A stretch of DNA of 64,000 bases from Macquaria australasica (Eukaryota; Chordata; Actinopteri; Centrarchiformes; Percichthyidae). Below the pieces are notes generated by a model that had not been told where the DNA came from, ran no database searches, and saw only the letters and a list, made by a program, of their open reading frames with translations. The translations under genes were made by a program, and so were the position numbers. Position 1 is the stretch's first letter. Each line of letters begins with the position of its first letter. This document shows positions 1 to 12,300 of this stretch, piece after piece. The DNA is taken from the NCBI GenBank assembly GCA_005408345.1, contig SEMN01000031.1:777501-841500 (forward strand), read 5' to 3'.

Positions 1-713
1 AGATTTAAGCCACAATCTTCAGCTTCCACCCGTCGTCAGAGGCGCACATGACAGAATTTTAAGGTCGGTAATTGGATGTTTCTTGGCGAAATGCACTTTG
101 GGAGTCGTAGTTAACTTACAAGCTTGTACCTTCTACTTTTTGTCAAAGAACCAGATATTTTCAAACGCAGTTGTTAATATTTTGGACTGATGATTTAACC
201 AAGAGCTCATAACATTGTGTATGGGAAAAATGAATGGGAGTTTTACTTCTACTCTATAAGGTATGTTTGTTAGCTGAAAGTTAAGCAATCCTTCCTGATC
301 CTGAGAGGTTTGTCAAGCATTTAATTCTATCCTGACATTTTATATACATGTAGAATTAAGACTGGCTGAACTTAAGTCCTCTGTTCATGATGCTTATGTG
401 CAGAAAAACAAACAGATTTAGTGTTTTTCTTTTGGAAAGTCACCCATTTTTACATCTACACATCCAATTTTAACTTTCAAAAAGGAGTTAAGACAGAAGC
501 TTTCTCAGTCAGCACTCTTGGCTACCCCCTGTGAGCGCTGTTGATGTGAAATGGTAAAAGATACTTGTGAGTTCAAGTGCAAAACTCATGAATCATTTAA
601 CATCTAGATACATAACTACCCATGAGAGCAGCTAAAACGAGCCTCATTTCCACATTTAATGAAACACAAACTGCGTGCAGAGATGAAATCACAGTGTCGG
701 GTGTGTGCCTGAC
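1..713 (-). other. PIAS1 intron 10 (partial)
   Basis: This stretch lies 3' of exon 10 and has no recognisable exon. The expected C-terminal segment (the LQGLDFFPF-like tail) is not present in any frame, so the remaining coding exons lie outside the window. No repeat family was recognised. Confidence 0.6.
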
Positions 714-924
714 CCTTTGTTGATGACGGGCGGCGAGGTCGGGGACATAGAGGGACACGCTCTTTTGGGTGGAGGAGGCAGCGGTGGCGGCGGCGGAGGC
801 GGTGAATCCTGTCCTTCGTCTTCCGAGGAGCTGTCCAGTGTCAAGTCGATCACCTCCACTTTCTTGCCATTACTGCTGTCGCTGCCGCCGTGGCTGGACG
901 TCGAGGAGCTCCGCTGATCTGAGC
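714..924 (-). CDS. pias1: PIAS1 coding exon 10 (SUMO-interacting motif, polyproline insertion)
   Basis: This is a 211-nt exon (residues 453-523), acceptor CTGCAG. It encodes the SUMO-interacting motif KKVEVIDLTLDSSSEDE. This is followed not by the glutamate run seen in mammals but by a proline run (seven Pro, Leu, four Pro), then KRACPSMSPTSPPVINK. I place the donor at GG/GTCAGG in phase 2, matching the position after NNK in mammals, but the donor context is weak. Without splicing, the frame adds eight residues and stops. Confidence 0.85.
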
Positions 925-3318
925 CTGCAGACGTCCGACATGAACCTGGAGAGCAGCAGCGACATGTTAGTTTGTGTTTGTGTGCTCATGTTTACGATTT
1001 TCTGAGCCTGTAAAGTAAAAAACAAATCACTGCTGAATACCGTCAGCATGCTAAAATGCACGTATACACACACATTTCCCCGCCCGTCATATGAGATACA
1101 GTATGTTTGTTACTATGGAGACAGGCAGTTTACTCAGTGGCATTATGATTGATGCCTTACCAAATTAAAACTGACAATGCATAAACAAAGAGGGGAGGGG
1201 ATGTAAATGCACAGCCTCTCTCTTCTTACCACGTCTCTTTAATCCTAATTTAATTACTTCCAGCCCTCACTGCCTTCATGTAGAAGCAACCTTTCTGTTC
1301 CTCACCCCGCCCTGTCCCCATTTCATCCCCTCATGACATGTCTCACCATCCAGCCCGTTGTTATAGGAAGCAGAGGAGACCTCCTGCACTTCCTTCTTAG
1401 ACCTCATGGGGGCCCAGCTGCCATCCTCCTTGAACTGGATCTCATCACAGTCCATGCAGCTGTTGAGGATCTCCACAAAAAGCCTGAGGACAAACATACA
1501 CGTCATACACAAACCCATCCAAGAAAATGTACACAAACACACACAGAAAATTGGTATTTTTTAAACAAGACCCCTTTAAAAGACCATCCTACTTTAAATG
1601 AATTCTTAAAGACAAGTAATCTACTGTAAACAGGCTAACATCAACACTGTGCTGTAAAGGTCTTTCTACATAAAACACTCCAGTGAGTTAAAGGAATGCT
1701 CCATCAAAACCTCTGTCTTTTGATATTATATACTTACCACCTGTAGGCTTTAAAGGTACAACAGGGTTTGTACAGCTTTTTAAGAGTATAGTTCAAGCAC
1801 TTTCAAAGTACCTAAACCAAAAATGTCCAGACTCTCAAAACCTTTATCATCACATATTAACTAAATTGTTACTATAAATCCCAGGAGACAACAAACAAAT
1901 ATGATGACGGGATTGTTTCGGGATTGTTTCAAACAAAAATATTAAAATATTTTTGGTTTACATGAGTGCCTGTGTAGATGATGAAACACCAGATTATGTT
2001 ATTAAGTTAAGCATTTTTCAAGGAGTATATCTGAATTCAAGCATATTCCTAACCTTGAAAACATAACGGTAAAAATTGAGCATTTTGCAAACTTTCAAGA
2101 CTTTGTACGAACCCTGAACAAGTTAGGTTTACGAACATTTCTGACACATTTTTTTAAGTGACCCACAGTTTCTGCTGTGAATCCAAGCCGACTACAGCTG
2201 CTGTCCTCCCCAAGGGAGCAAGCTACAAACTTTTCAGAGCCACCTACAAGCCCGCAGGACGCTCATAAAATACATTTTCGGTCCTTCAAAAGGCTATACA
2301 TGATGAGATTTAAACAAGTTAAACGTGTTTCTGTGAAGCTCTAGATTTTGAGACGAGTGTATAAAAATCACAATCAGTCATTGACAGGCGTAGCATTTCC
2401 TTTCAAAGCAAAATTTAAACTGGCGACAGTCACAAGTAAATGTGCAAGTAGCAGTCATTGTTTATTTCTTTTTTAAAGATTTTAAAATTTGCATTACATA
2501 GTATAGGAGTATAACAGCTGAGTTTGAGAAAAGAAAATCTTAACTCAAGGTCCACTTACTGAGACTGCACAGAAGATACCTGTGGAGGACCGCAAGATGC
2601 AGCTGAAAGCTCCAGAAATAAGCTAGTAAATGAACCTTGAGTTGAGATTTTAGTTTGTCAAACTACTGTTTCCAAGGTCAAAAATAAACTTTTACCCTCA
2701 ACAGCTAATTTCACTGATTTGTTCCTCCTTTTCTGGTTGGGCAAAGTTAAAGGAATAGTTCGATATTTTGGGATAAGATCCCTTGCTTACTTTTGTTAGA
2801 GAGTTAGATGAGAGGATTGAAACCACTCTCAAGTCTGTGAATATGAAGCTACAGTCAGCAGCTGGTTAGCTTAGTTTAGCATAAAGACTGGAAACGGGGG
2901 TAAACAGCTAGCCTGGCTCTCCAAAGGTAACAAAATCCACTAACCAGCATCTCTAAAGCTCATTAATTAACACATTATATATATATGTTTGTTTAATCTG
3001 CAAAAAACCAAAATGTAAAATGGTTTTTTAGGTTAAAGGTTTGAACATTTCCTAACAGGTCAAACAGGTCATAGGATGGGCAGATGGGGGTTTGGGTGAC
3101 TCACCCGTCGATGATGAGGTGTTCATAGGGGGCCTTCTTGTCACAGACAGGACACACCCAGGTGGGCTTCTTCTCGTTCATCTGGATGTAGAGTGTGGCG
3201 TCGAAGCACTGCAGGTGGGAGCATGTCAGCGCCCGGCATGGGATCATCAGCCGCATCTTCCCCAGCTGCACAGTGTACACATAATCACACACACACACAC
3301 GTAATCAGGGCATGAAGA

Positions 3319-3368
<50 letters not shown>

Positions 3369-6300
3369 CAGGGATGCACAGATGTCACAAACATGCCAAA
3401 CCCACATGGAAAAGGTTCATGATAGGGGTTGAGAAGGAAATTTGACAGGTGGGTCATGTACACAACTCGAGGTTAAGGACATATAGGCATGTTGAGACAC
3501 ATTCAAAGAAAAGGGGAAAAAAAAAGAAAAGAATGGACAGACACGTCTCGGCATGACTGAATCTCTAAACACTGCCTTAAATTCATGAAGAGCAGGGAGC
3601 ATGTTTACCGGGCAGAGGAGCGACACTCGAAGGCTGGTCGTGGCTATTTCACTGTCTGGGTCTGCTGTTAACTTCTCTTTGACTGCAGAACACAAGTAAA
3701 ACACACACACACACACCACACGAGAGTGAGTGAGAACCAAACAGCTGGACTTCTTACAAACATGCTCAGTTCCTCATTTCTGAGAGCAACTCCTTTAGTA
3801 CGTGCTTCAAACCAAGGTTACAAATGTAGCAGCATTCTGTAAAATCAATTCAAGAACTCCTCAAGCTGTGTGGGGCTCTCCTCTGCACCTGCATCTCCCA
3901 TACTGTATAAAATATATATAGATTGATATATAAAATTTGTGATTCATAATACAGTTCCTCCTCATCTGAACTAGGAAACAATTTGGCCATCTGACCGGGT
4001 GAAAAAGAAAGAACAAAGAATGTGTGTCAAGCAACTAAAGTTAGCTTATAACAGAATTTCAAACATTGCTGCACAAAAGATCACCAGAAAGTATTATTTA
4101 TTTCTACCTAACATAAGAAGGAGCAAAGAAACACATTTCAACACCAGCTTCTTCAGTTTTGCACACAAAAAAGCCAAGATATCACACTGAATATACACTT
4201 AATTAAAAGCTAGCTAATACATTGGGAATACGACTTTTTCTCTCCATATACATCAACTCAGGGCATCTACTGATACCGATTCCTGATCCAAAACCACTGC
4301 TCTCTTTCCCCCCAAATTTAAAATCTGTATATATCAGTGTGTGAAACTCATCGGGGTCATTTTTATGTGGTATAACATGAAGCCAGAGATTGTTATGCTG
4401 CTAAAAACTAAGTTTCGTGACTCAAACAAACAAAGTCAAAGTGGAAACTGTCTTTTTAATGTGGATCAGTCATGTCTGGCCAATGCTCGATCCGCTTTAA
4501 TAAGGTCGATTTCGGACTCTGATACCGATCCAGCATATCGGATCTCTAAAAGAAGAGGCTGACAGTCCTTACTGAGTGCTCTGGAATGGTCTGGGTTTCT
4601 GATGCCTTTTGCCCGTAGTCTCTGTAACAGCACTGTGGATGACTGCTGCTTCACCAAGTACACTGCCATGGAGTAACTCTGTGGACACACATGAAGGCAT
4701 GATACAATAATGTAATAATATGCAAAGTGATACTTTAAAATCCCACATAGACATTTATTTTTTTGCTTGCCAGAGTTTTATATGTCCTTTTTTACTGTCT
4801 AAAATCATTGATAGAGACATATAAATTGTGTGTACATCATTGCTGTAATTATTTCCTGTAATATGCTGCCTGGAGAATGCAACTTTTCAAATCTCTGGAG
4901 GGTTTTTTAGGTTTTTATTTCAAATCATGTATTGTATCTTTTTTAAATTTTGTGTGTAAATAAAGAAACGAAACGAAATGAGTTCTGGGCCAGTTACAGA
5001 GAATGTCCTTGAACAGTGTTACTCGAGTTAACTTCAGCAGGCCAGATACTTTCTAACCTAAAGTCGATCCTACTGCAAATGTATGTTCAGCCATGTGTAA
5101 GGAAGAACAGAGGGAAGGAAGAACTCGTGCACTGTGTGCTGACATTTGACGCCAGTATGAACTTCTGTTTACTGCCCTCTATTGCCTGTCTGCAGAACAT
5201 CAAGCTCCACCCAACTCAATATAAATCAGCATATGAGATAATAGACTATTTTAAGTCAAATTAACAGATTTATTTGGTCTAAAATGTTTCATCTAAATGT
5301 GATTTTGTCAATAACTGTGACTCCATCAACCTTCACTCAGCATGCATATGGGCTTTCCCTGAAGTTGTGGTTTTACCCTTCCTTACTCTGCTCCACCATT
5401 TAATGCTCAAGTGTTAGATTTTTGGCTGTAAGAACTCAACACAGTGGTGCCCAGAAAGCCCACTTCCTGGGCTTCAAACTGCTTCCCACACACTCATGCA
5501 TGTGATGTGCGTGCACACACACACACACAGACAACCATTCAATCCCACAGGTACTGGGGGCAAGATACTGAATTTAAAGCTACTGCGTATTACGGAAGTC
5601 TGCTTTAAGTCTATATTCATTTCAGACTAGACTGTTTTGTGTTCTGTCACGTTTGTAGAGCTTTATTTTGTCATAGTGGCGTCTGTTTCATCCATGCGAA
5701 CACAATAACCCCAAGAACAACATGTCAGTCAGATTTTGCAGCAATTTGTTGCATAAATTGGCAAATTAATCAGGGTTTTCATGAACTGTCCGATAACTTC
5801 ATTAAGATAAAGAGTTCATATTACTATTACCCATGCATTGTGTGTGTGCAGATGGAAATGTGCACGTAGATTAAAGCTGGGGTAGACAAAATCTGTACGA
5901 CCTATGCAAAACCTTCCGCCTCTCTCTCACTCTGCTAAGCCTCTCCCACCAAACCTACAACTTCGACCGGCAGCACAAGGAATCAGCTCCCCTGCGAAAC
6001 CTCATGCCCCATAGGACTCGCTCGCTATGGTGTGAGCCTCACTGAGACCGCGATCCCTCCCGCCGTGACTTGTTTTCTCAAAGATGCCCCTCCAGTGCTT
6101 CGCGGCCGCAGAGCAGAGCGCCCCAGGCTTCAGAGGCAGCTGCAACGCTGTCCAGCAGCGGGATGAGAGGCTAGTACACCACACACACGCCACTGTCCCC
6201 TGTCAAAAGTTATCCCCCCTACTTGTCATCATGCCTCTTTGCCACGTCGATACGAGCGCCATGGCATCGAACACAATGAGCCTGGAGCGCCGTGTGGAGC

Positions 6301-9300
6301 CGGGACGTGTTGTTTTGTACTATACACCGCTGCGAGAAAAGGAGGTATTGGAAATTTATTTGAAGTTTCAGGATTTTCCTCCACTGAATCAGGCTTGCAC
6401 CATCTGAAGGGACGTGTACGCATGTCTGCATTTGTAGAACAGCCAATACGAACGCACTGTCTCTCTGAAATAACCTGAGATTGGCTAAAGTCTCCTGTCA
6501 CGGGATAGATTTTCTGAAGCCTGAAAACAGAGCCAAGAGGAGGGGCTGAAATAGAGGTCTGCTCTCAGACCACTTGAATTACAATATGCTGAACGGTTAT
6601 TATGGATTTTTTGCCCAATGACGCCAAAAAAACACTGCCTACCCCACCTTTAAGTAATATATCAATTATTGTCTAATTAGCATAATTGTATAGATTAGAT
6701 TAAAGAACATATTATAATGAGGGCTGCAAATAATTATTTGTATTATCAATTGTTCTTTAAACATATAGTCTATAAAATGAAACAAAAACAAAACAGTCAT
6801 CATAAGTCACCAAAGCCCAAAGTGACATCTCCAGACGTCCCCATAACCATCCCAAAACACAAATATATATTTTTTTTGTAATTTCACTTGATAAATGACT
6901 TTTATCACTTATCAAATCTGTCATTAATTATCAAAACTGGCAGTCCCTCGTTAGAAACTGTGACACTTTGGCCCTTACCCTTCCGATCTCAGCGGTCCAC
7001 GACACCACAATGGTGTTGGGGACTGTGGTGGACAATCTGACCAGTGAGGTAATGTTGATGGGCCGGCTGGGCCGCTTGGGCTCTACGCCGTTTTTGGTTG
7101 GAGGAAGATAACCCTAGGTGACAGACATGAATGTTAGAAGGCAAAAGAGAAAATTAGCATTCTTTTGTTCAACACCAACAAGGCAGAAAAGGTGGAAAAG
7201 GTACAATAAAAAGCCTGTCACTCTTCAGATGTGAGTGGCAGAACAAAGATGTTTTGCTGGTTGTTTATGTGGTTAATGCTGAGCTCCTCACCGGCAGGTT
7301 ACACGGCTTCCCGTTGACTTTCACACACAGATTGGGTGGAAAATGGTCTTCCTGAGGACAGCTCGTCTCCGACAGGCAAAACCGCAGCTGAACTTGAACT
7401 GAGAAGTCACATTTGGACCCCGAGATGTCCCTTTGAGCACAGAAACAAATTTATAACCACACATCTGTGGAAACCATTGTACATTTATGAATTATTCATC
7501 AACGATTCAGCGTCCTGCATTGACAGAGTGGTGTTCATCTTACATCGAGCTGCTGATCTGCTGGACTTGCTGTGGCGTTAATGCAAAGGCGAAACACGTC
7601 TCCTGAAATCGCTGGCTGTTGTCTGATGCTGCAGAGAGAGGGACAGAGAGGAAGGAGAGACATTTTTAATAACCGGGAAAATTACATACATGTTACACAC
7701 AAGTTTTTAACGGTGACAAAAAGTTGGTCAATTATAAAAAAATATATATATGAGGAAGACCAAACCTCTGCAAATAAGACCATGCATTACTGCATACAGT
7801 AAAGTCCAGTAAACCACAGTTTTAATCTACAGACAAGCATTAAACAAAGAAAAAAGCTGAAAAAGTGTGTGCACAGCAATGTGTCAGTGGGTGTCTCCTG
7901 CATAAACAGAATTATTGGGTAGATACTTGTAGGCTTGAAATTAGCAAAAGCTACAGAACACCTGGACGTCAAAACCAGACCACCTCACACAGAGGTGAAG
8001 AAGAAGAAAATGTGTGAAAGAAAAGTGTGTGTGTGCGCTCTATTTATAGGCCCACCGAGAGGTGCTGGAAATAACTGGTGCTACTAACCCAGCCTCCATT
8101 AAAGAGACAGCAAGTTTGCAAAGGCAAGAAAAGTGTGTGTTAGAAGGAGGTTAGCATGAAACAAGGAGCTACGAGGGTTCAAACCTAACTGTGGTTTGAG
8201 TTTGTACTTAAAAGAATAGTTCAACATTTTGGGAAATATACCTTTTCACTTTCTTCCTGAGAGTTAGGTGAAAAAATTGATACCACTCTCATGTCTGTGT
8301 TCAGTTTGCAGCTAGAGGTGGGAGGCGATTAGCTTAGCTTAGCATAAAGAGTGGAATCAAGGGGAAACAGCTAGCATGGCTCTGTCCAAGTGTAATGAAA
8401 TATCCTTACCAGCACCTCTAAAACTCACTTACTAACATGTTTTACCTTGTTTCTTTAATCCGTACATAAACGGAAAAATAAAATTGTTGTTTCAGGGTGA
8501 GTTACGTGCTGGAAATATTTCTTGATGAATAGTTTATCCATTTGACAAAAAATAATCTTAGCAAGGTCAATAATGAACCTCCCAACTTAACAGTTTATCA
8601 GGACTTTATCAGTTCATACAGTAATGTATACAACATTATTTATAACAAGACTCCCCTTTGACCTTGTATGAGTTGAGTTTCTAGACCTGCTTTGAGTTTT
8701 TCCTCATTTTAGCAAGATACATGATGTAGGAGTGACAAGACTATGTTCTGTTGTATAAGCAAGTATAATGAAAATAAAGCTGAATACTGTAATAATCTGT
8801 CTTTTGTTTTAAAGTAAAAAAAAAAAGGACGATTTCAGCATTCAAAAGTTGTGTGTGTGTGTGTGTGTGTGTGTGTGGTGCTCTTTAAAGTCGCTGTAGT
8901 GCTAGCACGCTACAAATGAGCCAAACAGCAGAAAAAAGCAAAGAAGCATGTTAGTGTGGAATCTGCTGCGGACCTGAAGACAATCCAGATGGAAAAACAG
9001 TTTTACATGTAATGTACATAAATGCAAACACACTGTATTCATTCATGCCATGTCACTTTATTGTCGAACTATTTATAGACTTAGATTTCACTAACAATGG
9101 TGTGTGTGACAAACAAACAGTTCAATAAAATACGGTTTTGTTTATTCCAACTCTGAGAGGCGGGACAGTCTGCGTAGGAAACCCAAAAGTGAAACCTTCT
9201 AAAATCTTCTCCACTGAGCAAAAGCTTTTTAGAGTGCTCCGTACACCGGTGAGTAAGCATTACGGACCAGAGCAACCATTGTTAAGATACTTGTGTGTGT

Positions 9301-12300
9301 GTATGCCTTATTTTGTGAAACATAATTGCTGAATCTCAGTGGGAATCTTTTGGCCTGAAGGCTGGGTAAGTGAGCGGGAGGACGAGTTACAGAATTACCT
9401 ATCATGAATCCTGATTGTTGCTTTAATTACTTAAAGTAATGTTGAACTGTCAGTGAGTGGCAGCTTAAAAGACATGCAGATAATCTGTGCGCAAGCATGA
9501 TCACGCACACACATTCACAGGATAAAGTACATAGAGCTAATTTCTTTCCATGTAGGGCGTTGAGGGGGACGAAGTCTACAGCTCCTGCTGATGATGATTA
9601 CTGGACCAATCAAGTTCCGCCTCTCATCAGCCTTTCAAACAGCCATTAATTTTCCCAGTAATGACCCATCTCCACCCACATGTATGGCATGTATTCATTG
9701 TTTATTTCGGTGTTTCCTGCATGTTTCGGGCGGCAGCCTGTGTACTGCAGCTCAAAATCATATGCACCAAGTGTGCTTTCGAACAACAGTCTTCCTCCTC
9801 TCCGGGCACACAGGCTATAAATAGAAAGCGCACTCTCTTCACTCTGTCCTCTCTCTCACTCTCTCTCTCTCACTATCCCCCATCATCTCTCCATCGCTCT
9901 ATAAGTCACTCTCTCTCTCTGGCAGTGGATTTGTTTCTGGTGTTTCAATGTGTGTGGTTGGGGGAGATATGAGAAGGGTTGAAATGAGCTTTGATTGATG
10001 TCTTGGGGAGTTGACAGTAGTCATCATGATATTAATGCAGGTTTTTTATGTGGTGGAATGTAACTAACTACATTTACTCAAGTACAGATTTGACGTACTT
10101 CTACTTTACTTGAGCATTTCAATTTTAAGCTACTTTATATTTCTACTCCACTACATTTCAGAGGGAAATATTGCACTTTTACTCCACTACATTTGTCTGA
10201 CAGCTTTAGTTACTTTTCAGATTACAATTTTTCATACCCTTGCTGTCCAGTGAAAACAATGTATCTCCAAATTTGGTGATAATGAATTTGAGTTTTTCAG
10301 ATAAACTGAAAGATTAAGTTTTTCCTTTATGGGTTGAGAAAATTCTCCTGTACTTCTTAAGATAAATTTATATTTAAAGCCCCGCTTGAATCAGCTGGAA
10401 AATACATTGTCACAAAGCTGAAAACAGGCCTGTTTTTCTTGACTTTTTAGAGATATGTGGTTCTCAAAGGAGAGTGACGCTACAAACATATGAAGAAAAT
10501 ATGGTGCATTGCTGTAGATTAAACTACCCAACATTATATAAAGTAGTTAAAATTAGTACAACCTTGACCAGCAGTAAAATGCAACATACATATTAATATT
10601 AATCCAAAAACATCAAATATAATAGGAAAACACTGAATGGGACCATTTTTCTGCATCAGTACTTTTACTTTTGATATTTTAAGTACAGTTTGCTGATAAT
10701 ACTTTTGTCTTTTTATTTAAGAAAGGTTTTGAATGATGGACTTTTACTTGTAGTGGATTATTTTCAGTGTGGTATTAGTACTTTTACTTTTTCTTTACAG
10801 TAAAGGATCTGAATACTTCTTCCACCACCGTCTAAAACACAGCCTTGACCTGATAGAAGCTGCGGCCTTATCAAAAATCAAACACGTACATCCATGAAAA
10901 AACAAACCAGGTGACGCAAGTACAAGTGTGAACTGCAGGTATGACTTTGGATCATTTGACATATAGAACACAAGATGCTAAAGTTGATTTTATTACATGT
11001 AGTTGAGGCAGTTACCTCACTTGATGAGGAAATAAGTCATTAAAAGAATTAAGTTGACTACATACAGAATGTAATTTCAATAAATGAAGTCTATTTAACT
11101 AAACACAAAATTGATGACACTATGAGCAGAATTGTAATTACTGTTATTAAGCACATTTCTGCCACTGCATGTAATCTTACTGCTGCTTGGTGGTGCTTAT
11201 TAGAATATGAACATTAATAAATCATTGGGACATATATTTTAAGATGGAGCGTAATTACAATAAACAAATAAGAGCTTCTATCAAATGCAAATCTCCAACC
11301 ATGCGTCACAAAGCAGCATGAGTTTGTTCTGACTAAACATCACAGCTGATAAGACCTCGCTCTCTGGGTTAAAGGTGCAGTCGACAGAGGAGACGAGGAC
11401 AGTTCAGGCGACTTTTTGTAAACAGTGTAAAGTGGATATCACAGAGCTTCTGGAAAAACTTGCCTTGAAGAAAAAGGGCACGGTTCTTTGCAGTTTGTGA
11501 CGGGCTTCGTCAAGCTTTAAAATCAATCCCGACTGTTTTGAAACCACATTTTAAATAGCAGTAATTATGCGAAACGTGTTATCAGAGTGCATCTTGAGAA
11601 AGAGCCCTGGTGCAGTGACTGTATGGAAACCTGCAGACTCTCTGTCCTTCATGGTGCTTGGTTTGAGGCCCCTGCTGTACCGGCCACTATGCTGCCTTTC
11701 ACATTGTTTTATAATGTGAAATGTATGTGTTGGTAAAACAGATGGTGGGAAGAGTGACAGATGGGAAAACGACCTCCAATGGGTTGATGTTTACAGTGAA
11801 GAGGACATAAAATAAAAAGGGGGATCCAACACATACAGTCAGTTGTTTATTAGTTGATGGTATATAAAACTATACTGAGAGATACTTCTAATATTTCGTC
11901 CACCCCAATTACAGAAAATAATCTTCATGTTAATCGATAATGAAAGTAATCAGTAGTTGCAGCCCTCGTTTGTAGTGCAGTTGAATTGTATTGGGTTATA
12001 CTGAATATTTATTCAACCCTCATTGACATGGGGTGGACAGAATAATAGAAACACCTGTCAGTTTATCGCAATACAATTTAATAGAAACAGCATCTAAAAT
12101 GATCAGAAAGTTGAATCAACACCTCTCTAAAGCTGAACTGAACATTAAAACCTTCATGAAGGGAGGATTTATTGCAGGGCTGTTGCATTAGACTGCATTA
12201 GTTTTAGCTACACTGGCAACTGAGTGTACATTTGACAAAGTGAAATTGAAGCACTTGTGCCCATACTTAAACAGTTCACAAACTTAAGGAAAATAAGAAA

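Larger units (their letters stand above)
1484..3104 (-). other. PIAS1 intron 8, with three interspersed repeats
   Basis: The intron holds a terminal-inverted-repeat element (1762-2116), a segment at about 2520-2705 that recurs at 48480-48595, and a copy of a teleost repeat at 2747-3010 that recurs at 8206-8490. No exon-like sequence lies between them. Confidence 0.7.
4679..6978 (-). other. PIAS1 intron 5
   Basis: From 4679 to 5870 I see AT-rich sequence with a short CA tract (5515-5529) and no exon. From 5871 to 6653 lies a TTAA-flanked element. From 6720 to about 6945 lies a decayed copy of the ATTAATCG-type repeat. Confidence 0.65.

Noticed and set aside
6084..6501. Overlapping open frames of 90-107 residues on both strands
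   Set aside because: They lie wholly inside the TTAA-bordered transposon, and neither resembles a transposase or any family.
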